Source: Mesodorylaimus sp. YZB2_4 (lineage: Eukaryota > Nematoda > Enoplea > Dorylaimida > Dorylaimidae). Taken from it: a stretch of 64,000 nucleotides of DNA. The stretch is taken from positions 310,001 through 374,000 of the forward strand of contig JASANH010001617.1 in NCBI GenBank assembly GCA_030248295.1. The letters run 5' to 3'. Within the stretch, counting starts at the first letter, position 1. The number at the start of each line of letters is the position of its first letter. The notes below the pieces were generated by a model. It saw only the letters and a program-made list of their open reading frames with translations. It searched no databases and was not told the origin of the DNA. Both the position numbers and the translations under genes were made by a program. Positions 13,601 to 26,462 of the stretch are shown here, one piece after another.

Positions 13601-16600
13601 TACGCGTAAGGCTTGAGATAAATGAAGATTTGTACCCGGAGTTAATGGAGTCAACGGAGGCAGTTGGGAAGGCGAATCTGTAAACGAGAGAGCGCTCATT
13701 AGAACACAAACCAGGGCCTCCGGCTTACCACACTCTAATCACCAACTGCTGGTAATCACCCTCGCGCATCAGACACTTAGGCCTCTCGCCGAGTCCTGCA
13801 AGCATGATCGCACTGATAACACAACAAAATGAGGACTGATCTATTGACTACTGAACTAGTTTCGTCGACTCATGTTGACAAACAGCACAGTCAGCTTAAA
13901 TCTCAAAGACTAAACCAGTTTCAACGGTGCCAAGAATACCACCTACTCCAATCCGACGAGTCCTACTCGGAACACAAGAGTCAATATTCCCCATTTACTA
14001 ACCGTTCCTCATCAATTCAGATAATTTCAACTGCACCAATTTCATGCTTCAATCAGTCCACGCTCTCCGCTATTTGAGTCTCGCCTAAAATGTAAAACAA
14101 GGTCGTGCCAACCGTCGGCCACTGTCCACGAGACTTATGTCATCGCGAGTCGACAAAAATAGGCGATGCGCATCCAAGTCAAATTCAGCACGCCGCGCGT
14201 TCGCCTTCCCTAACGTCTGATTTGGCGCCATACTCTGCTCCCAATTGTAACACAAGAATGAAAAATTGCCATTTTCACGAAACGGTCTAGGCAATCAAAA
14301 CTCGAGTGAAAGAAGGTACAATAGACGAGTAGGACATTTCGTTCATCTCTTGGGCGCATCGACCAGGGCTGTCAATTGTCAGGTTACCTCCTACACAGCC
14401 AACACACATTGCTCAATCGGACCACGAGTCCGTTCATTTCGACAGTCGGCCACTCTTGTGGCCAGTTACTCGTGTTCAATCAGACGAACGACGACCGACC
14501 GCCACCCATCACAATGCAATTCTAAACTTGCACCCACCCGAGTTCAACACACCAACCCGTCAAAATGAACCTTGCACTGTCAATTAATATGACTCGCCTT
14601 CCCACCACACGCCCATTATTGGGCTTAGGTAATGACAAGAAACGAACCCAGCTCGGTCGTTCGTTACACCGTTCGTTCCGCTCGCCCACCCTCCTCCAAC
14701 CGCCAAAGAGGAAAGTACATTTTATTGGCTTCCTCCTCGTCCAATCACAACCCGACTCCAATCAGGGCCTTTGTTCTAGCCAGCATACTGTAACAATAGC
14801 CAGTCTCCCCCGAGCACTCTGGTCAATCCGGGACGAGCATACCGTAGACGTCAGGCCAGACCGGGCAATTGGCAATCCTCTCAAGCCGAGTCCGATAAGA
14901 AACCCCCTTCAGAGTTGAAAAGCCGTATTGTCGTAGGGTGCACTCAATTCACTCGGGACGGATGTCATCATTATCGCTGGTTGAACAAACAAACGTCCCT
15001 TTATGCACCAATCAAGCGAGACTCGACGGCGACTAAGGCCACCTCGTTAATGGCTTTCACACCTCGCGTGCCAACAGCGGACAAGCAAACCGTAAGATAC
15101 GACCTTCGCTCTTCAAACACAACAATCCTCGCGTCTCGCCTTCGTTAAACAAGCCAACCTAGTAAAAGTTAAGACACCCACGCATGAATGGCCGACTACG
15201 GTCGCCCCATGTGCCCAACACATGCCCACAGCCCTCCGTCCGCCTAATACTTTTTATCAATGAACCGACTACCCAATAACTTTTTCACATTTCTTGGCTC
15301 AATCAAGCTTTTCCGGCTCAACCAGACCAACTCGTCACCGGCCGCCTTTCGATACAGGTGGCATCTTGCTCGTTACAGGATGAAAGGAAATCGAGCATCG
15401 GCTTACGTCATAAGAACCCTATCTTACTGTAGGTGCCCCGAACCCGCAGGACACCTACCCCGCATGTAGATAGCCCATGCCGCAATACCAAATACGGTCT
15501 CCTAATGGAAACGCTGATGCGGCCGACGTGCCATTGCTCAAGCAATGACACAACAGCCGAAACGTCAACTACCCACGCCAACTTCCAAGGTCATAGGCAC
15601 CAGCCAAAATATGGCATCATACAGTAATATCCTAATAAACATGGCAAGCAAAACTACCACTCGCTCGCACCACCGTGTTCAAATAAATCAAAATGAGGTT
15701 TTCGGACGCTCAATGTTCCCCTCGAGAAATGTCAGATTTCAAATTGCATGCAAAAGAGACGAGGCGTCGACGGGTCGAACTAGTTTTTCACAATCATGTA
15801 AACTATAAATTGGCCTGAGATCGTCGAACGCGTCTTTCCTAACCCCTTCATCAATTCTCCCATTACGCACAAACACAAACCCAATCTGCCCGTCTAAACC
15901 ACGACCAGGTTAATTCCCGAACCAGGCCAATTCTCTTATGCATACCCGCCCAACAACCAAACAAAGTGGCTTCCATTTTCGACTCTCGGAAACTTGACCA
16001 CTAGGCCACTCGTCCTTATTCGCAACACCACAAAGCTTGCCCACAATCGTCGGCCAGATTAGCCTGCACAATACAAGAACCGACCACACAGTCCCACTCC
16101 AGTCCAGTCCACTGCATTGAATCACCTCTCTTGGAACCTGGTTCAAGCCCCTCCTGCGCACTGCACCTCTCGTCTTGGGCCCTGCTTCCTCCCGTTTAGC
16201 CACAACTTTCCCACACCCCCGTCCCATTGTGCACTGTCTGCTCATCTGCTCAAAAAGTGATAGCACTATGCAACAAAGAAATCAAAGCGAGCACAGTGCA
16301 TTGTTAACCTGTTCTCATGCTCCCTCCATCTCCATTCAATCGTCGACACTGCTCGTTGGTGGCCGGAATGTTTTGGTCCAATAATGCACTCAATCGCATC
16401 ATAATCTCGTCGGACAACTTAGTCATTGGCTAAAGAACTCTTCCAAATCCACCACAACCAAACCAGCCTACGCAAAAGAATAGAAGCCAATAATTTATAA
16501 AATTCTCTCCTTTTAGTTCGCCTAAACGACAATTCTTTGCCAAATCCACCCACTCAAATGCCAAACTCATGAATTTCGGCTTTCATCAATTTTTCCTCCA

Positions 16601-19600
16601 TTTTTACACAAAGCCGACGGGAAATTTTGTCGTCTTTTGGTCACCCGTGCATTACAGTCGAATACCGACCCAATCCACCCGACATTACTTCCATCCGATT
16701 TTGTCTACGCGCGCCCGACGAAGAAAAGGTAACAAAAAAAGTTGAAGGACACAACCGCAAAAAGTTCGAAAAAGGAAATTCTCTCTTCGTCCATGAATAA
16801 ACACTCGTACACATTGACCACAACGAGCACGATTCCTCAATGAAAGTCCGAGCAAAAACCGTTGACGCTAATTCCTTCTCCGACCTACCCACTCACAGCG
16901 TAATCAATGATCTGCCCCGACCACAAAACCGAAAAGACGGCGGAAATGCGTGCACAACACGGGCTGACCACCGGCCTTTCTCCGCACCGTCGACCGACCT
17001 TGGACTGAAATCGAAAGCGTGCCACCACGGCCACAATCTAACGATACACCAAAGTCCACTGGCCAACCGAACCAACAGGAAATTCATAATTACACATACT
17101 CATCCCCCATCACTCGGAGCTGCCCTCAAAATACCTCAACTTTCTTGTATTTTACGCCACTCACTGCCCGTCTTCACATTCCTGCCACTACCATTCCCAC
17201 CCACAGTTTGTTTTATTTAGATTTTTCAATTCGATTAGTCCCTCTCTTGCCTCCTGGTATCCTTGTTTAGTCAAGTAGCACTCGATCTCATTGCGTCTCT
17301 TATGTCATTACACGCCAAGGTCACTGGTTGCTCATCGTGGGAACGTTCTCACAAGACAAAACCTCATTACGCTGACCATCCGACCTACCGCTGGGACCTA
17401 TTATTAAACATGGCGGCGCAAAGGTTTCGTGAGAAAAATGTCAAGATCGCTTTGTTGACCTCCGGGGACACCCGTATTGTCTCGACGTGAGAAGAGGCTG
17501 CGGGTCATCCACGGCCCCTATCCTAATCTCGAGTCCCCACTTGACGTAAATGCAGACCACACCGGAAGATGGTACATTCTTAGAACATGGCACCCTAAGC
17601 ACAGCCTCTTGCTCACCAAAACATTCCAACTGTTTCACGCACGCCGACATATCCACCAATTGCCACCTTCGCACTCGACGATGCTTGTCAAACTCGAAGC
17701 AAATGACCACGATTCGTCAGCCCGAACTAAACAGAATATCAAATCGATGACGAACACAAAGTCGATTCCACGAAAAAACCATCAGCTATCGAATAATGCA
17801 ATGTGGGCGATGATTGAAGTGCCACATTATTTCAACATTTCCGCCCAAGTCCAAGGTCTTTGTCTCTGTCCCTGGGAGGCACAAATCGGATCAGTATGAC
17901 GCCAAGCCCAACTCAAACTTGGCCTCGATCGTAGAATAGGAGGGCGACGGAAATAGGCACCTATGTACGGCCCGCCTCGCTCCACCGCACGTATCGTTCA
18001 TTCATGAGTTTACCTCGGCCCTGTCCCAAATCTTGCTTCACGTCGTTATCGCGACTCGGCCCGTCCTTCATTCATAAGGACGACGTGTGTTTGAGAAGGC
18101 TGTTGGCCATTACCCCTCGCTGACACCGATAGCCACCAGCCGAGACACACCGAGCTGGACAGTGCAAACACAGTTTGGGCTTATCTTGGGTGCGCCGAGT
18201 CGGATGAGCTAATAATCCGGCAAGATAGAAAACCCCAACCGCCCTCACTCAAAGACTGTTTCAAGAAGTGACATACTTGTCCAAGCGTCGTAGCACGGCC
18301 GTGTCAAGTACGCAGTGCCGTTACAAACTTGCATTGCAAGGTTTGGAACAGCGACTTCTGACTCCCCGCCTTCGTCCTTTTTTAAACTCCGCTTCCTGGG
18401 TTTCGGCCAAGAATCTCGTGTCGACTCGCAGGCTATATTCTAGTCGAAACTGCAAGACGACACCGCGCAACCATCTCGCACTAAAATTTCATCCACCCGA
18501 AACACAAAAAAGACTTTTCTTCAAAGTGTGATAAGAACTTTTCCACAGGCTTAGCGATTTTAAAATTAAAAGTGAAGCTAAAGAGAATTGAAGCCAGCTT
18601 TTGTAACTTTTTCTGGCAAACTTTGTCAGTGTCTGCATTCTGTGTATATAAATTTCCCCAAGAAAACGGAAGCAGGTTTCTTCGTTAGCAAAGTTTATTC
18701 AACAATTGGCAGGTGTCAAAAACTACAACAGACTTTACAGATTTCTCGTCGCCTCTACTTTGTTTGCACACTCCTTGCTGCACTTTTGTCCCCCCGCAAG
18801 CCACACGCGCCACTTGTGTTGCGAGCCCGAGCATTGGCAAATAAAAAATCTGTCCGCCTGTCGTCCTGTGTACGGAAAGCTAAAGGGAGGAAACGGTATT
18901 TTTTCTCTTCGTTCTTCACCACCACTACTACCAACAATCGACCGACCGACTGGCACACCCCTGTCTAACACGAGTAACTTTTTCTCGCACATCTGACCAC
19001 GAGTCGTCCTGAATGAGTCCCATTACCTACACATCCAACAGCTATAAAACCAGGCAGGCAAAAAGCCAGGCTCATAAAAATTGGACGGACGAAACGGAGC
19101 CGCTAGGGCTATAACCAATGACCACAACCATAAGCTGTCCTCGGGCGAAATGCACGCACGCCACCTCGCCTCGGGCCGCAAGAAAAATAAACACCAGCTG
19201 CCTCGTAGCCCGCAAATGTGCTCAATCTCGTCTGGCATGCTTGTGTGAGAAGCCGACCCCGATCCCCATTCAAGACAAGACGAAATGCTACCAGACCCAA
19301 AAGAAACTGACGACACTACGACTCCGAGTCTGTTGCCGCACAGACCAAGAAAAGTCTTTTCTTGGCTTTCGTCTATTCCACACCCAGCAACGACCCGAAG
19401 AGCAGTTGGCGAAGAAAACGAACAAGGGCGTTGTCACACACAATTCCACAACAGTCCGCAAACAGATGCCATTCTAAATCATTTTCCGTCTTAAAACGGG
19501 CTTTGTCGCCACGAAACTCGAAGCTTGCACAAAATCCCTTCTGCCACATTTTTCTCCTCGACTTCTATCCGATTACTTTTTGAAAATCTAACTGGCCCCT

Positions 19601-19903
19601 ATGCCAGAACAGCTGCGACACGAAACACTTACCACACGGTGAGTATCGATGAGTCCCCAAATCCGACAACGAAGGCACTTTCTGATCACTCGTTTCCCTC
19701 TTCTTGGCCCCATCCGCTTCCTCATCGCCACTGTACGTGCATAGATTCGACGAAAACGTTACCGTCCGGTCATTCGATCCAATCGATTGCTCCCCCATCG
19801 ATGACAAACCCGATGGCGATGGAGACACGATTGCGAAATTTGTATTCGACCAGGTTGAATTCCACGACAAATCGATCTTGGCTGGCAATCCTTTCGAATT
19901 CAT
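10646..19903 (-). CDS. ETS1/2-type transcription factor with Pointed domain
   Basis: Nine exons: 19903-19633, 13677-13552, 13345-13145, 12731-12576, 12511-12368, 12217-11882, 11805-11149, 11083-10926 and 10867-10646. The model has 756 residues, and all junction phases agree. Residues about 90-195 hold a phospho-acceptor-like PLTPLTPGT followed by a Pointed/SAM domain ([41 protein letters not shown]). The middle is Ser/Gln/Pro-rich. The C-terminal ETS domain (about 632-715) reads [24 protein letters not shown], the [20 protein letters not shown] recognition helix and [11 protein letters not shown], almost ETS1/Drosophila Pointed. This is a nuclear DNA-binding effector of Ras-MAPK signalling. 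Exon 1 (Ser-rich, good start context) is joined across a 5.9-kb intron only by phase and a clean acceptor before DSPSQLPP; an alternative in-frame start lies at 13699. The acceptor of exon 6 is the least certain junction. Confidence 0.9.
13678..19632 (-). other. 5.9-kb first intron of the ETS gene, strand-skewed
   Basis: By far the longest intron in the window; most others are under 100 nt. On the plus strand C clearly exceeds G and A is abundant throughout, so the transcribed strand is G/T-rich. The many plus-strand open frames here (up to 149 codons, at 19525-19974) arise from this composition: they overlap in different frames, lack domains and show Pro/Thr/Ser-rich low-complexity translations. 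TACAGTA or TACTGTA heptamers occur near 14788, 15428 and 15622. No splice-flanked conserved exon was found inside. Confidence 0.6.
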
Positions 19904-21518
19904 CGCCGTTGGTTCGATCGAAATTGAGTAAATATTCAGGAATTTTCAAGTTTCCTCCAAAACTCTTTCCTTAAAAAATAAGGTAAGAATATTTCATTCA
20001 TACTCTCATTCATTCAGTTGACCCAACCTATCGTACGCCGCCTACGCGCCAAGGCCGAGTGCATCGAATGCGAACAGCCCTCGCCGGCGTTTCGGGCCGA
20101 GTGAGGGGTACCAGCCGATAAGACGAACGCAGGCTCGTTTATTATCGCTGCGACGACGACCTGGCTGGCTAATGCAAAAGGCGGAAAAGAAAGAAAGTGG
20201 AAAATACGCGAGGCCACATTTTGCACATTGACACGTAAGGGCGGCATCCGGAAAGGATCACTCGCTGTCCAGAATGCGGCCACTCGCAGGGCAGCCCATT
20301 CTGATAAGCGACCAGTGATGACGCACCAAACGGCCCCGCTGACCAACCCGTAGTGGAACAAAGTGAACACTGGCTTGTCTCGCCCGTGCCATCCGTTCGG
20401 TGCAGCTCGGAGCGAGGCGATGCAAAGTTCGAGAATAAACGGCCCCCCCCTTTTGCCTGAGTCGACGCTAATAAAGAAAACGAAGACGACGATGGCCTCG
20501 ACTCCGGCTGGAAAAGTTTTCATGAATGAAAGCGAGGATGGTGCGCGTAGAGTACGAGCAATGGGAGCGAGGGCATCCGATTGCCTCGGGCCAGTCGACC
20601 GTGTCACTCATCATCGCCGCCAGTTTCGCTTTCCATTCATCCATCCATCCTCGACGACGGCCCGATCGGCGTATCCGCCCACACTACCTCCATGTTCGAC
20701 TCTCTTCTAGCCCGGCCTACTTTTTGTAGAACATAGAGCTGACAGTGAGTGTCAGTCCGTTTCGCGATTCTAAACTCATGCGCACACCATGACGGCCTGG
20801 AATAGTCAAGCAACCATTTGCTTCATATTGCGTCACTCCGCCCGAGGGAATCCTGCTTCTGTTTAACTCCGTTTACGGACATGTCAAAGTGAAGAAGCCA
20901 AGAAAGGCCACCCCCGCCGCATCTCATCCGGTTCCTCTTTTGGCAACACAACACAACACTGCCGCCATAAACACTGGCATTTTCAATCGAGCGTAATCAT
21001 AGGGTCGCATTCCAAGTCCCACTTTTGCATCAGCTAAGGCTCGGCCATGTCCACCTAATTGTAGAGTAGTCCATGCCGTGTTCGCAGTTACTGTATAATG
21101 AATCAGAGCCGATGAAGGTAGGCCACTAACAAGGTCAGCGAGGGGCATCCTCCGAAGACCACGATGCGCGTATGTAGAACACATTCATTCATTCAAATGG
21201 CTCGTTCAACCGCGTCCGTCGCCCTCGTTTGCACCTTATATGGCTATGTATTCAAAGATTCAGACCCATTCGATTCGTGTACACCGCCGTAAAACGATGC
21301 GTTCACAAGCATCACGTTCCCACGGCCGCCGAGAACCGGAACAGCCGTAAGATATACGGCCAGTGCGAGGCACTTTACCCCAACTAACATCTCGTGTATC
21401 CCGTAATCCGAACATCAGAGTCCAATCGTAAATTACCCCAGACTACGTTTGGTCCGTTTATCATGAAGACATACTATCCCTACTCGCAATCAGTGTATCA
21501 CTCCCCCATCGATTTCCC
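19904..21518. other. ETS upstream region and SORD 3' flank
   Basis: Probable 5' UTR and promoter of the ETS gene. The GC-rich part (20000-20700) carries a 197-codon minus-strand frame (20014-20607) with no recognisable domain and Arg/Ala-rich content typical of chance frames in GC-rich DNA. An 8-C run lies at 20443-20450. The right part is unremarkable 3' flank of the sorbitol dehydrogenase. Confidence 0.4.
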
Positions 21519-24487
21519 TCAATCCTCCGTGGCGCACTTGATGATCACCTTGATGGCGTGATCGGCGCCAGTTTTTGCCGTTTCGAATGCTTTCAATGTT
21601 TCTTCCAATTTGAAACGATGAGTGACCAAGGGCTTGACATTTATGCGACCGCTCGCAACCATAGCCAAAGCGACTGGATAGCTGGAGAGAAAGGAAAGAC
21701 AGCACTGTAAATATCAAGCTGGTGCATGAATCTGGGCATGGTGCTGATAGTGATGGCATGTGCTCCCCTTCCATCAAGTTTTTTCACAGATTCCAACAGC
21801 AAGCGTTACGCTTCGCAAACCGTCTGACATGCCCTATGCTCATTACATGGTAGACTGGAGCCATTCATTACGGACTGGAAACGTAATTATCAAATCTATC
21901 AAACTGACGAGGTACTTATAAATCAAATCTCAATATAGCTCTCCCTGCTCTTTTTTGAAAAATATGGAAACAAAGCTTACCAGTTTGCGTAGCGGAATAC
22001 GCCTCGAATATCCACTTCTCTCACAGCAGCGTTCACAATCGGTAAACGAACTTCGGCTGGACCAAGCCCGACTAGCACGATTGTGCCGCCCGATTTCGTT
22101 GCCTGAAACAAAGTCCAGCATTAAGCTGAGTTCAAGGGCAGGCTAAAAATGCGCGTTTGAGTGGATGCACTTACATAGATGGCCAACTGAACACTCGACT
22201 CAGCACCGCTACATTCGATCGTCTTGTCTGGTCTCTGGCCATCGAACAGTGTAGCAACGTCTTCTGCGAGAGCGCGAGCCTCCTTCTTGCTGACCTTGTA
22301 GGCGTAATCGGCACCAAGACTCTTCGCCACAGATAGGCGATGCTCGTCGATATCTAAAAGAATAAGACGAGGATGGAACAATGCTATGGTTGCTACGCCC
22401 GCTGCTCTCACCTGTGATGCAAATCTTTGCAGCGCCAGACGCCTTCGCAGATAGCAAACTGACCAATCCGATTGGCCCTAAATGTCATACCGATTATAAG
22501 AGACAAGGGGTTTTCTGTTCAGGGAGTCAGTGGAACAATTGTGTGTCTGAAATCTCAAATACGTAGCTCCCGCACAGCCCAACCATCTTTGTATGATACT
22601 AACTCGCCTAGCTCATTCATCATTCTGTAGTTCATTCATTATTCAGTGCCACCCTATCCCCTCGCATCGCAACGTTCGACTGGAGCCTCGAGCTTAAGTA
22701 TGATCGGAAAAAAGGGGGAGTGATTGGGGGGATGGCTCATGATTGCATCACAAAGTAGCACAGTCAGAATAGCGAGAGAGCAGCTCTGATTTCTCGACTT
22801 ATTAACAAGACTCCTTGAGCAGCTCCGTGTACAGCACAAGCTTATGCGTGATCAGTAAGTGTGCACTGGTTTTAATAGTCTGGTACTTACGGGCTGCTGG
22901 GAAGCCTGAGTAGCTACTTCAGAAATAAGCTCACTTCGAACCCTGGTAAGATGCGGCCGCGGTGGTGAAGCGGTTCGGCATTCGTCTATCCGTATTTCTT
23001 GGGAGCGAGTGGCAGGTTTCGTCCGGGGTTTGATCCCTGGTGTTGGAGATCAATTTGCGAACCATAAACCCTCGCGAAGTTCGAGGAAGTCGGTGTCCTG
23101 TCCAGGATGCCCTCGCGCGGAGGTGCTCCTAGCAGAATGACGCTGTGAGAGCTAGTCATCTCACGGCCTTGCTTATCATATCATGACTGCTGGCTGGCTA
23201 TATCCAAAAACGGGTTGGAAGTCCCGCGGGGGAACTGGGGCGGCACGGGGCCCAACCCACAAGAAAACCCTGTCGAGATAAAAGCCCTGCCCTTCTCTGC
23301 TGGCATTACATAGCTACGTCATTACGCTGATAGTGGCCTCGCACACTTCCCTCGTTCACTTTGAGTTCGACGTGTTTTGCTTTGTGTAAGCTCTTTTGCA
23401 TGACGCATATTCAGTAACACTTCTAATATGAACGTTACTTCGCTAATATGGTAACCGTGTACAGCTGTGAATTTTCCAGAATCTCGTTTGCCTTATCTGC
23501 GCAGCACACAACTGCTTGGACTGATCTCCGCCTGAGACGTGTTTACCGCGAGAGCTCTGGTGGTTAGTGCAGTCGATGCAACCAGACACTGATGCCTTGG
23601 AAGCAAACACATGGCATTCAATATAAACTAATGACCTTGATCCCTTGACGCTGACCCGACCCTAACCTCGAAAAACCCTCCCCCAGTCGAACGCGTCATG
23701 GTCAGTGCTTACCTGCCCCACATATAAGCACGTTATCACCCAACGTTATGTTCGCTCGACGAGTAGCTTGGATGGCTACGCTCAGTGGCTCAAGCAGGGC
23801 GCCTTCTTCGAACGACACATGGTCCGGGAGCCTAAACAGTGAACTAATTCCATTAGCAGACACGTCTCGCTTGCACAAACTTACTTATAGACAAAGTCAG
23901 CTGGATGAGCAAAGTAGCGAGTCAAAGTACCATCGTAGGGTGGTGTTGCGCAGAAGACGATATCCGCGCACAAGTTGTACTGACCATTTTTGCAATAACT
24001 GCACATACGACAAGGAACGCCAGGCTCGATGGCCACGCGATCGCCTGAAACAGGAGCTTCAGAGTAGAAGACAGAGACTGGAACCAGGCGACTTACCAGG
24101 CTTCAGGTGTTTTACGCCTGGACCAACTTCGGCCACGATGCCACTGGTCTCATGGCCCAACACCATAGGCGCACGCACAATAAAGTCCCCAATACAGCCG
24201 TTTACCCAGTAGTGCACGTCCGAGCCGCAAATACCAACGCTGTGAATACGAATCAGCACTTCTGAAAAGCAGATTGCATCATAAAAGACCATAAAGCAAC
24301 CCCACTTACCATTAGGACCCGCTTTGGGGATAGGACGCTGTTCCTGAAAATAGGACAACATCCTTTGCCGCCAAGGCTATCGAAACCTTCCTGAGAGTCC
24401 CCTCCCGACTAGGTCATCCAAGCTCACCAATCTCAGATCCCCCTTTTCGCGTAACACCGCCGACAAGTTATCTTGGCTGGCTGCCAT
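21519..24487 (-). CDS. Sorbitol dehydrogenase (zinc-dependent polyol dehydrogenase)
   Basis: Nine exons (24487-24428, 24343-24310, 24261-24097, 24044-23885, 23831-23713, 22477-22412, 22353-22175, 22102-21981, 21681-21519) give 355 residues, the family's normal length. It oxidises sorbitol to fructose with NAD+ in the cytosol. Visible features are the catalytic-zinc cysteine in [16 protein letters not shown], the four-cysteine structural-zinc lobe [15 protein letters not shown], the substrate-side [11 protein letters not shown], and the dinucleotide loop [18 protein letters not shown]. The C-terminus is [18 protein letters not shown] and a final [11 protein letters not shown]. The 1.2-kb fifth intron is exceptional for the gene and contains a tRNA-derived SINE (22953-23267). 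All phases agree. Confidence 0.95.
22953..23267 (+). mobile_element. tRNA-derived SINE, family 1, copy 1
   Basis: Begins GCGGCCGCGGTGGTGAAGCGG, which has a pol III A-box-like core, followed about 65 bp later by a B-box-like GGGTTTGATCCCTGG. The body ends CCCAACCCACAAGAAAA. It matches a second copy at 60893-61345 at both ends and through several internal blocks (CGAACCATAAACC, GAGGAAGtCGGTGTCC, ACGGGTTgGAAGTCC). It lies antisense within intron 5 of the sorbitol dehydrogenase gene. It is shorter than copy 2, lacking about 120 bp of the middle. Confidence 0.75.
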
Positions 24488-24868
24488 GGTTTGTCAAACG
24501 AGTTACAGTGGTCTGCAAAAGAGAGTTGAAAAAGGATCTTCAAAAAGTGCAGAAACGACGAAGGCACAAAGGGAACGTGCCCCAATCCAGCAGCGTCAAT
24601 CAATGTATAAAATATATTTTACTCATGCCCTGTAGACTCTAATTACCAATTAATAAGAAACCAAAACGTACGAATCTACAGAACTAAAAAACTTGATCAC
24701 AAAATCACTTTGGGTTCAGGATTAGACGCAATGAAGTGAGCGAACAGCACCACATTGAAAAGTACCCTATCCCTAGCATGGGCATGGTAATATGCAAGTA
24801 ACGTTATGATCAGCTTCGTTGTCCGCGGAATGCTAGAAGTAAAAAGTTATTTAAGCCCACCAAAAATC

Positions 24869-26462
24869 TTATTTATTCACCTCAAATTCAGGTTGCATTG
24901 TGACCCTGTCGATACCAAAATTATGGAAGTATTCGTGAATTCCATCAGCCAGTGCTTTGTACGAACTGATATTTTTGGTTCTGATATGAAGCGAGGCAAC
25001 AGCACGTCTTCTCGATTCTCTCCAAATGTGCAAATTGTGGATATTTGCGTCTGGAAACTGTAGAACCCAGAATATTCACACTCTAGATACGAATACGAAG
25101 GAAAGTGCACACCTCACGCTGAAGCATTGCCGACATGTCCCTTACGTTCAGGTTACGCGGTATGGCAAGAAGCAACGTGAACAGGAATTCTTTTGCTAAA
25201 AATGGCAATAAACGCTCCTTATTGGAGAGCTCTTCTGCAAAGCACAAAGTGGGTGGGTAACGCAAAGAGTGCCTGTGGTAACAGCTGCATTTGATCACAG
25301 TCTAGTAGCGCAGCTCCCAGGATGACCAGAGCCGTCTCTGTAGCATTGCCATTTTTTCACTGCTTACCTGGTTCATATGCAGCGAACGATATTATGAAGC
25401 ACACTGCAATAGTCAGCGCCGGATCCAATGATAAAATCAGCACTCGATTGGCTTTGGAAATGCATCGCAGCGAAGCAATAAGCAATAGTGAAATTGATGC
25501 CGTCAAATAAAAAAGCGCCTTTAGCGCTAAACCCGACTTTGACTTTCGATAGAATCCGCAATCTGCAAAAGAAACGATTTGCACAAACTGCCTGAAGTAA
25601 ACATTCCTAGCAGCGTCTGGGCTGGCTCGGTGCAGTCTGCAAGATTGTTCCAGTTTGTCTTGATTGAAGAGTTAGGCAAGCACGAGGAAAACGAAAACAG
25701 GCGAAGACTCTCGCCGTCTTTTATTTCTGGCGCGTCTAGTTCAATCCGCAGCGGGCCTTGACAAATAGAGATAGAGGGAGGCCTAACAAAAGGGCCTACA
25801 CGTCCAAAACTGGGCGCGTGATCCGGCCGTACTAGGACAACTTCCAGTCCTATCTTCTCTCACTATTAGTATACAGTACTATTCGCCAAACATATTCTGT
25901 ATGTTAAACAGAAAACGTACGAGTATGCGCCCAACAAGACCACGCGTTGGAGAGACTAGGCCCAGTTCTTGCGACAAAACACCACGTCCGCCAAGATGTA
26001 ATTACTCGTATCTTACCAAGAAGAGGCCACAAGAATAATTTAATTAAAAAGTCAGCGCCTCCAACGGCGAGAACTACTACACCATAATGAACATCCATGT
26101 CGTGTCGATGCACAAGTAGCTGAAGGGAATGTAAAATATTCACAACACCAAATCCAAAAATAAGCACGTAAGCCACGGCGCACAGAAACGTAACAAATGT
26201 GTCCACATCCACTTTTCTTTTGGCCAAGTGAACATGGCGTTTTTGCTGAATCAAGACAATTTTTTGAACCAAGAGCTGAAAAATCCAAGGAGCTTACTTT
26301 TATTCTTCTAAGTGAATCAAAATTTTGACCAATACTGAATAAAAGGAAAACGAGTGTGTGACACATGGTCAGTCGGAGTGCCATCGCGTGAGCCATCAAA
26401 TTGAGAACCAACTCAACAATAAACAACACGCTCAGCACGATCAATGATACTAAAACATACAT
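24869..26462 (-). CDS. SLC30 (ZnT1-like) cation diffusion facilitator lacking metal ligands
   Basis: Five exons (26462-26298, 26245-26017, 25562-25368, 25234-25113, 25057-24869) give 299 residues with consistent phases. The order matches ZnT1-like CDFs: TM1-2 (IVELVLNLMAHAMALRL), TM3-4 ending LLVHRHDMDVHYGVVVLAVG, TM5-6 (SLDPALTIAVCFIIS), and the cytosolic ferredoxin-like domain (ANIHNLHIWRESRRRAASLH, FHNFGIDRVTMQPEFE). CDFs move zinc out of the cytosol by proton antiport. Unusually, the TM2 D-x3-H-x3-D site (family SDSFHMLSD) here reads LTMCHTLVF. The TM5 HxxxD site (family LHVLADTLG) reads LKALFYLTA. Both transport-site aspartate sets are gone, while the fold and frame are intact. The His-rich loop is absent. 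Non-transporting partner subunits such as ZnT6 are a precedent. The start at 26462 is the first Met before TM1; an extended N-terminus is possible. Confidence 0.82.

Noticed and set aside
14266..19974. Many plus-strand open frames of 60-149 codons
   Set aside because: They arise from the C/A-rich skew of the ETS intron, overlap in several frames and show only low-complexity translations.
20014..20607. 197-codon minus-strand frame upstream of the ETS gene
   Set aside because: No domain, Arg/Ala/Ser-biased content in GC-rich DNA, no splice context. A chance frame or 5' UTR is more likely.
26276..26297. A 22-nt intron in the SLC30 gene
   Set aside because: A later in-phase acceptor (GATTCAG before 26245) gives a normal 52-nt intron and a better family match.
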